Shown here piece by piece: positions 1 to 5,459 of a stretch of 5,459 bases of DNA. The position numbers and the translations under genes were made by a program. Each line of letters begins with the position of its first letter. Position 1 is the first letter of the stretch. The stretch covers positions 1-5,459 of the forward strand of contig DCGB01000075.1 of the NCBI GenBank assembly GCA_002314515.1. Reading direction: 5' to 3'. Below the pieces are notes generated by a model that was given only the letters and a program-made list of their open reading frames with translations, was not told the origin of the DNA and made no database searches. The DNA comes from Solobacterium sp. UBA1789. GTDB taxonomy: Bacteria > Bacillota_I > Bacilli_A > Erysipelotrichales > Erysipelotrichaceae.

Positions 1-381
1 ATTTATGGTTCAATTGAAAGATTTATTGGTATCCTTATTGAACACTTCGGTGGTGCTTTCCCATTGTGGCTGGCTCCTGAGCAGGCTGTAATTATTCCGG
101 TTCATCATGAATTGCACAATGATTATGCCAATAAAGTCAAAGAAGAACTTGAAAAAGCTGGTATGCGTGTCAGAGTTGATAACCGTAATGAAAAACTAGG
201 TTATCGTATTCGCGAAGCTCAAATGAAGAAGATTCCAATCAACATCGTTGTCGGTGAAGGCGAAATCAGCGAAAATAAGGTCAATGTTCGTCGTTTCCAG
301 AAAGAAGGCAGTCAATCAATGTCTATTGAAGAACTCGTCAAGATGATGAAAGAGGAAGTTGAAAACAAAACAATATGTTAA
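1..381 (+). CDS. thrS: Threonyl-tRNA synthetase, C-terminal part (5' end outside the window)
   Basis: This cytoplasmic class II synthetase charges tRNA-Thr with threonine. The visible 126 codons open inside motif 3 of the catalytic core: the run GSIERFIGILIEHFGGAFP, with its conserved arginine, is characteristic of ThrRS, and the following PLWLAPEQ leads into the anticodon-binding domain. That HGTP-type alpha/beta domain fills the remainder; typical elements are VIIPVHHEL, the segment RVRVDNRNEKLGYRIREAQ, and IPINIVVGEGE. The frame is open from base 1, so there is no start in the window; an internal ATG at 64 lies inside the conserved core and is not the true start. The TERRA-like N-terminal editing domains and most zinc ligands lie upstream and cannot be assessed. 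The stop TAA at 379-381 overlaps the start of the next gene. The gene's end looks normal in length, with no sign of decay. Confidence 0.96.
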   Translation: MYGSIERFIGILIEHFGGAFPLWLAPEQAVIIPVHHELHNDYANKVKEELEKAGMRVRVDNRNEKLGYRIREAQMKKIPINIVVGEGEISENKVNVRRFQKEGSQSMSIEELVKMMKEEVENKTIC

Positions 382-1259
382 AAAAGTTCCTGATATTAAG
401 TCTGGCACTTCTAACACTTTGTGGCTGTCGTCCTATTAACACCAAAGAAGAGGATCAGAATAAGCAATATACTATCTATTCAACAAAAAATATTGCCAAC
501 ACCTTATTTGTTGATGAATACGATAATACTTTATTATTAAGTTTACTTTCTGATGAAAAACTTAAGGAAGCCTGTATAAATGGTGAAAGTGATCTGGTTA
601 TCATGCCATTTAATAAAGCTGTCGAACTATTCAAGGAAAGTAAACAATATCAGATTTTTGCCATTCTATCTTATAAGAATTATTATCTGATTACCAGCCA
701 GGAAAGGTTTGCGGTTGGTACAGCTGCTGCCTATGGTGATAAGCTGATGAAAGGTATCAATTCTTATTTACAGAAAACAGATCTGAAGAATTATACATTT
801 GAATATTTTTTGACATATGATGCTGCGCTAGAGGCTTTTAACAATGGCGAATTTAAAGCAATCGTAAGTGATGATTATTATCTACTGGAAGATGAAAATT
901 ATAACGAAATTGCTGATTATGAAGAAATCTATCAGATTAATTCCGATTATGATGGCATTCCTGAATATTGTTTACTGGTAAATAATGAAGTAATCAATAA
1001 AAATCAGTCGCAGCTTGTAGAGTTTGCTTCAACCTTAAAGATGCTTATCAATGATAATCTTGATAACAAGGACAGTTTTGTTGAAAAAATCAAAGAATTC
1101 GGTTTAAATAATTGTGGCTTTAATAATGCAGATGAAGCAGCATTAGCGCTACAGTATGCAAAGTTATGTTTCGAATATGCCTATAATCAGATTGATAATA
1201 TGAATTTTATCGTTGACCTTATGGGCTATGAAATTGATGATGCCTTATATGTTCATTAA
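375..1259 (+). CDS. Lipoprotein resembling NitT/TauT-type ABC substrate-binding proteins
   Basis: A 294-residue exported protein. The N-terminus has a short charged start (KK at 3-4), a hydrophobic stretch at 5-15 and a lipobox Leu15-Cys16-Gly17-Cys18, so Cys18 is probably lipidated and the protein anchored outside the membrane. The rest looks like a type 2 periplasmic-binding fold: ACINGESDLVIMPFNKAVEL (67-86), a second lobe-like repeat around AALEAFNNGEFKAIVSDDYY (150-169), then IPEYCLLVNNEVINKN (195-210) and a C-terminal YEIDDALYVH. These match the general pattern of NitT/TauT-like solute-binding proteins, but the ligand cannot be told. No permease or ATPase gene is adjacent. The ATG overlaps the thrS stop by 7 nt (ATGTTAA); the nearest purine run, AGAGGAAG at 351-358, is 16 nt away, too far for a good ribosome binding site, so translation is probably coupled to thrS. 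Lipoprotein status is firm, the transporter assignment moderate. Confidence 0.8.
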   Translation: MLKKFLILSLALLTLCGCRPINTKEEDQNKQYTIYSTKNIANTLFVDEYDNTLLLSLLSDEKLKEACINGESDLVIMPFNKAVELFKESKQYQIFAILSYKNYYLITSQERFAVGTAAAYGDKLMKGINSYLQKTDLKNYTFEYFLTYDAALEAFNNGEFKAIVSDDYYLLEDENYNEIADYEEIYQINSDYDGIPEYCLLVNNEVINKNQSQLVEFASTLKMLINDNLDNKDSFVEKIKEFGLNNCGFNNADEAALALQYAKLCFEYAYNQIDNMNFIVDLMGYEIDDALYVH

Positions 1260-1287
1260 AGAAAATTAGTGTAAAATTAAATTAAAT

Positions 1288-1292
1288 GGAGG
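1288..1292 (+). promoter_or_regulatory. Ribosome binding site of the aldo/keto reductase
   Basis: GGAGG lies 7 nt before the ATG at 1300. It is much stronger than anything ahead of the preceding lipoprotein gene and fixes the start of the reductase. Confidence 0.85.
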
Positions 1293-1299
1293 TAGATTT

Positions 1300-2421
1300 A
1301 TGTTTTTTAACGAAGTAAAAGGTCGCTTTGGCTTTGGTTGCATGCGTTTACCAATGAATGGCGATAAGGTTAACATGGATGAATTCAACAAAATGGTTGA
1401 TGCATTCATCGAAGCAGGATTTAACTATTTTGATACTGCTCACGGTTATTTAAAAGGTGAGAGTGAAAAAGCTTTAAAAGCAGGTCTTGTTGACCGTTAT
1501 CCTCGTGACAAATATCTGATTGCCAATAAGTTATCAACAAATTTCTGGCAGAAAGAAGAAGATATTCGTCCTCTGTTTGAAGAACAGCTGAAACTTGTCG
1601 GTGTAGATTATTTTGACTTCTACTTGATGCATTCCATAAAAGCAGATTCTTATGAAAAATATAAGAAAGAAAATGCTTTTAAAGTTATCAAACAGTTAAA
1701 AGAAGAAGGCAAGATTAAGCACATGGGCATGTCTTATCATGATAATGCTGAATTACTTGATCGTATCCTTACTGAACAGCCAGATATTGAATTTGTCCAG
1801 ATTCAGTTCAATTATATTGACTATGAAGATGCTAAAGTTCAGTCAAGATTGTGCTATGAAGTATGTGAAAAACATGGTATACCTAATGCCATTATGGAAC
1901 CGGTAAAGGGTGGAAAACTGGTAACTCTAACGGAAGAAGCCAGAAAAATATTTGCAGATCTTGGTGACTATTCACCAGCCGGTTATGCCATTAAGTTTGC
2001 TCAGCATTTCCCTAATGTTTATATCGTCTTAAGTGGCATGTCTGATTTTGCCCAGATGGAAGATAATTTAAAAACTCAGGCCTTAAACAAGGATTTAAGT
2101 GATGCTCAGCTTGATGGCATCAAAAAAGTTGTTGATATTCTGAATTCAATTCCATCTATCCCTTGTACGGGTTGCGAATACTGTGTTGATGGCTGTCCAA
2201 TGCAGATCAAGATTCCAAAGATTTTTGAATTGTATAATGAATATCTGCGCTTTGGTGCACCTGATAAGGCCCGTTTTGAGCGTATGCAGTCCGGATTGAT
2301 GGGCGGCCCACTTGGTGAACCAGCTGATTGTATGGAATGCGGTGCCTGTGAAGCTATCTGTCCTCAGCATATTGAAATCAGAAATAATTTAAAGAAATTT
2401 GTTGAAATATTTGAGAAATAA
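1300..2421 (+). CDS. Aldo/keto reductase with C-terminal 2x[4Fe-4S] ferredoxin-like domain
   Basis: A 373-residue cytoplasmic oxidoreductase of the COG1453 type. The N-terminal TIM barrel (about 1-280) shows GFGCMRLP near the start and the expected catalytic tetrad: Asp45 and Tyr50 in FDTAHGY, Lys77 in IANKLS, His111 in YLMHS. Later barrel elements include GKIKHMGMSYHD (137-148), QIQFNYID (167-174) and IMEPVKGGKL (198-207). The C-terminal region has two Cys-x2-Cys-x2-Cys-x3-Cys-Pro motifs, at Cys289/292/295/299 and Cys344/347/350/354, each able to hold one [4Fe-4S] cluster. Family knowledge suggests NAD(P)H- or ferredoxin-linked reduction, as common in anaerobes; the substrate is unknown. The gap from the lipoprotein stop is 40 nt with no terminator, so co-transcription is possible. 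The length is normal and all key residues are present. It ends 5 nt before a terminator hairpin. Confidence 0.93.
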   Translation: MFFNEVKGRFGFGCMRLPMNGDKVNMDEFNKMVDAFIEAGFNYFDTAHGYLKGESEKALKAGLVDRYPRDKYLIANKLSTNFWQKEEDIRPLFEEQLKLVGVDYFDFYLMHSIKADSYEKYKKENAFKVIKQLKEEGKIKHMGMSYHDNAELLDRILTEQPDIEFVQIQFNYIDYEDAKVQSRLCYEVCEKHGIPNAIMEPVKGGKLVTLTEEARKIFADLGDYSPAGYAIKFAQHFPNVYIVLSGMSDFAQMEDNLKTQALNKDLSDAQLDGIKKVVDILNSIPSIPCTGCEYCVDGCPMQIKIPKIFELYNEYLRFGAPDKARFERMQSGLMGGPLGEPADCMECGACEAICPQHIEIRNNLKKFVEIFEK

Positions 2422-2426
2422 AAAAG

Positions 2427-2448
2427 AAGGAGGCTTAATTGCCTCCTT
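2427..2448. terminator. Terminator hairpin between converging genes
   Basis: A perfect 8-bp stem AAGGAGGC / GCCTCCTT (2427-2434 and 2441-2448) encloses the 6-nt loop TTAATT. Read on the minus strand it is followed by C and then TTTTTTATTT (from the A-run at 2420-2425), a good intrinsic terminator for proS. Read on the plus strand the tail is only TTTAATAATG, so it is a weaker terminator for the reductase gene. The second plus-strand arm and the loop bases 2435-2440 are the last codons and stop of proS. Confidence 0.85.
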
Positions 2449-4135
2449 TAATAATGCTTTGTAGTTTGTTTATTGCTTCTTCGACTGTTAATTCTTCATT
2501 TTCAGCAGTCTTACGATCCTTTAGTTCAACAATTCCTTCGCCAGCTTTTTTGCCAACAGTTAAACGATAAGGGATACCAATCAGTTCAGAATCATTGAAT
2601 TTAATACCTGGTCTATCATCGCGGTTGTCCAGTATTACTTCGATACCTAAATCGTTAAGCTTGTTATAGATTTCTTCTCCCAATTTGACCTGAGTTTCAT
2701 CTTTGGTGGACATAATTAGAACAATAACCTGATATGGTGCAATATTCAATGGCCATACAATACCCTTATCATCATGATTCTGTTCTACGATTGCTGCCAT
2801 CGTACGACCCAAACCAATACCATAAGAACCCATCCAGACCAGTTCTTCTTTATTTTCGGCATTGAGATATTTTAAATCTAAAGCTTTGGAATATTTTGTA
2901 CCCAGTTTAAAAGTATTACCTACTTCAATTCCCTTGGTAAAAGATAAAGCTTTACCACAGATAGGGCAGAGATCGCCCTCTGATACCATGCGGACATCAG
3001 CCTTATAGGCATATTCAAAATCACTGTTATTAACATTGATAAGATGGTAGTCACTCTTGTTGGCACCAACGATGTAGTCAGCCATATTTAAGACTTCTTC
3101 ATCAATGATAATTGGACATTTGACACCAATTGGACCAGCAAAACCAACTTTGGCACCAGTAACTTCTTCAACCATTGAGGCAGGAGCCAATTCCAGACTG
3201 TCCATGGCAAAAACCTTTGTTAATTTGGCTTCAGAAACTTCGCGGTCTCCTCTTAACATAACGGCATAAGGTTTTCCGTCAATGGCATAGATTAAAGTTT
3301 TGACAAAATCTTTTGCGTCTTTATGCAGGAAATTACATACATCTTCAATAGTTCCACTATCAGGTGTGAAGACTTCTTCAATCTTTAATGAATTATTTCT
3401 TTCTTTTTTATATGTATTTACTGACTTGGTTATTTCGGTATTTGAAGCATAGCTGCAGGCATCACAATAGGCTATCTTATCTTCGCCAATAGGGGTTATT
3501 GCCTGGAATTCTTCAGATAATAAGCCACCCATGATACCTGTATCAGCTTTGACTATGCGATAGTCAACACCAATTTCATCAAATGATGCCTTATAGGCAT
3601 TAAACATTTTCTGATAAGAAACATCCATATTCTTTTCGTCCATATCAAAAGAATAGGCATCTTTCATAACGAATTCTTTGACGCGGATTAGACCAAAGCG
3701 GGCACGTGGTTCATCGCGATATTTAGTCTGGAACTGATAAAGATTAAATGGCATATTTTTATATGATCTAATCATTGATTTTGCGGCAACCGCAAACAGT
3801 TCCTCATGAGTTGGTCCTAAAACAAAATCTTTGGCATTACGGTCTTTGAGTTTAAAAATACTCGGACCAAAGCCAGCTAAACGGCCAGAATCTTCATAAT
3901 ATTCACTGGCAATCAAGGCAGGCATTTTAACTTCCTGAGCTCCGGCTGAATTCATGTGCTTGCGAATAATGTTTTCGATCTTGTTTTGTACTTTTAAACC
4001 TAAAGGTAAAAACATGTAGACACCGGCAGAAGTTTTTTTGACATAACCGGCTTTAACTAAGAGATTTCCACTGGCGGAATCTTCGTCTTTGGCATCTTCA
4101 CGTAAAGTGTAGAAATAAGTATCTTTTAATTTCAT
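2435..4135 (-). CDS. proS: Prolyl-tRNA synthetase, bacterial type with INS editing domain
   Basis: This 566-residue cytoplasmic class II synthetase charges tRNA-Pro and is close in length to the E. coli enzyme (572). Visible parts: the N-terminal catalytic core with SAGVYMFLPLG (36-46); the proline-site TxE in GPTHEELF (Thr109, Glu111); motif 2 KYRDEPRARFGLIRVKEF with Arg140; the INS domain, about 225-395, with Lys279 in DFVKTL, the position tied to editing of mischarged Ala-tRNA-Pro; GIEVGNTFKLGTKYS (402-416); motif 3 GSYGIGLGRTMAAIVE from 436 with Arg444; and the anticodon-binding domain, about 465-566, with ILDNRDDRPGIKFNDSELIG. Motif 3 has Ser437 where the E. coli family has a conserved Cys (Cys443). 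Two Cys pairs, CDAC (224-227) and CPIC (390-393), flank the INS domain. The start is supported by AAAAGGAG 5 nt upstream. The last residues and stop are encoded within the terminator hairpin. No T-box fits in its short leader. Confidence 0.97.
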   Translation of the reverse strand: MKLKDTYFYTLREDAKDEDSASGNLLVKAGYVKKTSAGVYMFLPLGLKVQNKIENIIRKHMNSAGAQEVKMPALIASEYYEDSGRLAGFGPSIFKLKDRNAKDFVLGPTHEELFAVAAKSMIRSYKNMPFNLYQFQTKYRDEPRARFGLIRVKEFVMKDAYSFDMDEKNMDVSYQKMFNAYKASFDEIGVDYRIVKADTGIMGGLLSEEFQAITPIGEDKIAYCDACSYASNTEITKSVNTYKKERNNSLKIEEVFTPDSGTIEDVCNFLHKDAKDFVKTLIYAIDGKPYAVMLRGDREVSEAKLTKVFAMDSLELAPASMVEEVTGAKVGFAGPIGVKCPIIIDEEVLNMADYIVGANKSDYHLINVNNSDFEYAYKADVRMVSEGDLCPICGKALSFTKGIEVGNTFKLGTKYSKALDLKYLNAENKEELVWMGSYGIGLGRTMAAIVEQNHDDKGIVWPLNIAPYQVIVLIMSTKDETQVKLGEEIYNKLNDLGIEVILDNRDDRPGIKFNDSELIGIPYRLTVGKKAGEGIVELKDRKTAENEELTVEEAINKLQSIIKGGN

Positions 4136-4140
4136 ACGAA

Positions 4141-4146
4141 CTCCTT
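4141..4146 (-). promoter_or_regulatory. Ribosome binding site of proS
   Basis: On the minus strand AAGGAG (within AAAAGGAG) sits 5 nt before the ATG at 4135-4133. It confirms the chosen proS start. Confidence 0.85.
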
Positions 4147-4157
4147 TTAACTTATAA

Positions 4158-4166
4158 ATTTTATCA
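4158..4166 (-). promoter_or_regulatory. Probable proS promoter (extended -10)
   Basis: The minus strand reads TGATAAAAT: an extended -10 (TGn) followed by TAAAAT, close to TATAAT. No good -35 hexamer is present at 16-18 nt; only AT-rich sequence lies there, overlapping the guaB -35. Transcription would begin about 7 nt further on, near 4151, giving a leader of roughly 16 nt. That is too short for a T-box or riboswitch. Confidence 0.5.
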
Positions 4167-4175
4167 CATTTAGTA

Positions 4176-4203
4176 TTGACTTTATTAATTATTATGTTAG
4201 AAT
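4176..4203 (+). promoter_or_regulatory. guaB promoter (sigma-A type)
   Basis: TTGACT at 4176-4181 (5 of 6 to the -35 consensus), a 16-nt spacer, and TAGAAT at 4198-4203 (5 of 6 to the -10). The -10 is preceded by TGT, making it an extended -10. Transcription would begin near 4210, leaving a leader of about 19 nt before the ATG at 4229. No purine riboswitch or PurR-like box is visible in the 93-nt gap. Confidence 0.75.
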
Positions 4204-4206
4204 TTT

Positions 4207-4221
4207 CTCTAATATATAGAG
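4207..4221. repeat. Small dyad over the guaB transcription start and Shine-Dalgarno
   Basis: CTCTA (4207-4211) and TAGAG (4217-4221) form an inverted repeat with 5-bp arms around ATATA. It covers the predicted transcription start and runs into the AGAGGT ribosome binding site. It could be an operator half-site pair, but five base pairs in AT-rich DNA may be chance. Confidence 0.25.
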
Positions 4222-4223
4222 GT
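4218..4223 (+). promoter_or_regulatory. Ribosome binding site of guaB
   Basis: AGAGGT lies 5 nt before the ATG at 4229 and supports that codon as the guaB start. The first residues, MATYFKDVSRTFNEFL, match the usual N-terminus of this IMP dehydrogenase group. Confidence 0.7.
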
Positions 4224-4228
4224 AAATT

Positions 4229-5459
4229 ATGGCAACTTATTTTAAAGATGTTTCACGCACGTTTAATGAATTTCTTATTGTACCTGGTTTATCAGGTCGT
4301 GACTGTATTCCGACTAAAGTTAATTTAACAACACCGCTTGTTCGCTTTAAAAAAGGTGAAAAATGTCCGATTGAATTGAAGTTACCAATGATATCGGCAA
4401 TTATGCAATCAGTTTCCGGTGATCGTTTGGCTATTGCCTTAGCAAAAGAAGGTGGCATGTCCTTTATTTATGGTTCTCAATCTATCGAAGATGAAGCTGC
4501 CATGGTTGCAAGAGTAAAGAATCATAAAGCTGGTTTTGTTGTATCCGATTCTAATATCCGTCCTGATGCAACAATTGGTGAGTTATTGGAACTTATTGAA
4601 AAAACCGGCCATTCAACAGTTGCTGTAACGAGTGATGGTACTAATCATGGTTATCTTAAGGGTTTGATTACCAGCCGTGACTATCGCAGATCAAAAGTAA
4701 AAAAAGATTCCTTAGTATCTGAATACATGACTGAACGTTCTAAACTTGTTTGTGGAACCACGGAAATGGATTTGAAAGACTGCAATGAAATCATCTGGGA
4801 ACACAAACTGAATACTTTACCAATAGTTGATGAAGATGATCATCTACAATATATGGTATTCCGTAAGGACTATGATTCTCATAAGGAAAATCCTGATGAA
4901 TTATTAGATGAACACAAACGCTATATGGTTGGCGCTGGTATTAATACCCGTGATTATAAGGAAAGAGTTCCTGCGCTGATTGCAGCTGGTGTCGATGTCT
5001 TATGTATTGATTCATCTGAAGGTTTCTCGGAGTTTCAGTCTGACACTATTCACTGGATTAAAGAAACCTATGGTGATAGCGTTAAAGTTGGCGCTGGTAA
5101 TATTGTTGATGCCGATGGCTTTAATTATCTTGCAGATGCTGGTGCTGATTTTATAAAAATCGGCATCGGTGGTGGTTCTATCTGCATTACTCGTGAAACC
5201 AAGGGTATTGGACGCGGCCAGGCTTCTGCTGTTATCGATGTTGCAAAGGCCCGTGATGATTATTATAAAAAGAATGGTGTTTATGTACCAATCTGTTCCG
5301 ATGGTGGTATCGTCTTCGATCATCACATCACTTTAGCCTTGGCTATGGGCGCTGACTTTGTTATGCTTGGACGTTATTTCTCCCGTTTTGAAGAGTCTCC
5401 TACAAATAAAATCAGTTTAAATGGTGCTTATTATAAAGAATACTGGGGTGAAGGTTCTA
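4229..5459 (+). CDS. guaB: IMP dehydrogenase, N-terminal 410 residues (3' end outside the window)
   Basis: It catalyses NAD-dependent oxidation of IMP to XMP, the committed step to guanine nucleotides, in the cytoplasm. The frame is open from 4229 to the window edge (410 codons plus one base) without a stop. The TIM barrel is split by a CBS-pair region at about residues 100-215. Visible active-site parts: SAIMQSVS (56-63), the dinucleotide-site Asp261 in CIDSSEG, VGAGNIVD (287-294), the Cys loop GGGSICITRE with catalytic Cys319, CSDGGIV with Asp358, and LGRYFSRFEESP with Arg382. The sequence closely resembles, from memory, the Tritrichomonas foetus enzyme, with the same numbering (Lys310, Cys319, Arg382), rather than the E. 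coli/B. subtilis type, which has GSLLAG in place of GRYFSR. The window stops at EYWGEGS, at the start of the mobile flap, so the catalytic Arg-Tyr pair is not seen. About 90-100 residues are likely missing. Confidence 0.96.
   Translation, partial: MATYFKDVSRTFNEFLIVPGLSGRDCIPTKVNLTTPLVRFKKGEKCPIELKLPMISAIMQSVSGDRLAIALAKEGGMSFIYGSQSIEDEAAMVARVKNHKAGFVVSDSNIRPDATIGELLELIEKTGHSTVAVTSDGTNHGYLKGLITSRDYRRSKVKKDSLVSEYMTERSKLVCGTTEMDLKDCNEIIWEHKLNTLPIVDEDDHLQYMVFRKDYDSHKENPDELLDEHKRYMVGAGINTRDYKERVPALIAAGVDVLCIDSSEGFSEFQSDTIHWIKETYGDSVKVGAGNIVDADGFNYLADAGADFIKIGIGGGSICITRETKGIGRGQASAVIDVAKARDDYYKKNGVYVPICSDGGIVFDHHITLALAMGADFVMLGRYFSRFEESPTNKISLNGAYYKEYWGEGS

Noticed and set aside
64..381. Stand-alone small protein starting at the ATG at 64
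   Set aside because: The same frame is open back to base 1 and encodes ThrRS motif 3 before that ATG, so this is the tail of thrS.
1249..1277. Possible promoter for the reductase, TAAAAT at 1272-1277
   Set aside because: No acceptable -35 lies 16-18 nt upstream and the TG is not spaced as an extended -10. AT-rich gaps give such matches by chance.
2146..2370. 74-codon open frame on the minus strand
   Set aside because: It is antisense to the cysteine-rich 3' part of the reductase, has no ribosome binding site and resembles no protein family.
2427..2433. AAGGAGG on the plus strand, a perfect Shine-Dalgarno match
   Set aside because: No start codon with an open plus-strand frame follows at usable distance; it is one arm of the terminator stem.
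4237..4458. 73-codon open frame on the minus strand
   Set aside because: It lies wholly antisense within guaB, whose own frame is conserved throughout; no start signal is seen.
5012..5326. 104-codon open frame on the minus strand, partly hydrophobic
   Set aside because: It is antisense to the IMPDH catalytic core. Its isoleucine- and threonine-rich content reflects the complement of GAT/GGT/AAT codons in guaB.
1..5459. New defence, mobile or CRISPR system
   Set aside because: No repeats, integrase or transposase motifs, toxin-antitoxin pairs or nuclease motifs were seen; all sizeable frames are accounted for.

Overview
The window is AT-rich DNA with standard bacterial gene structure: purine-rich ribosome binding sites, sigma-A-type promoters and very short gaps. 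The proteins look like those of a low-GC Firmicute, possibly a gut anaerobe of the Erysipelotrichia/Clostridia type. That placement rests on remembered family resemblance (prolyl-tRNA synthetase with an INS domain, an iron-sulfur aldo/keto reductase, a Tritrichomonas-like IMP dehydrogenase), not on a search.

Layout: (1) positions 1-381 (+) hold the 3' end of thrS, threonyl-tRNA synthetase. (2) 375-1259 (+) is a lipoprotein resembling NitT/TauT-type ABC substrate-binding proteins; its start overlaps the thrS stop by 7 nt. (3) 1300-2421 (+) is an aldo/keto reductase with a C-terminal domain carrying two four-cysteine iron-sulfur motifs. (4) 2427-2448 is a hairpin terminator lying between two converging genes, with the proS stop codon in its loop. 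(5) 2435-4135 (-) is complete proS, prolyl-tRNA synthetase with the editing insertion. (6) 4136-4228 is a 93-nt divergent regulatory gap with a strong rightward promoter and a probable leftward one. (7) 4229-5459 (+) is the first 410 codons of guaB, IMP dehydrogenase, running off the right edge.

thrS, the lipoprotein and the reductase run the same way without a visible terminator between them, so they may be co-transcribed, although no shared function is apparent. proS and guaB diverge from one short control region. Most of the window is core translation and purine metabolism. No mobile element, CRISPR array, RNA gene or evidently new system was found, and no gap exceeds 93 nt. The most notable points are the Tritrichomonas foetus-like residues of the IMP dehydrogenase, the proS stop codon inside the shared terminator, the orphan solute-binding lipoprotein coupled to thrS, and a Cys-to-Ser change in ProRS motif 3.
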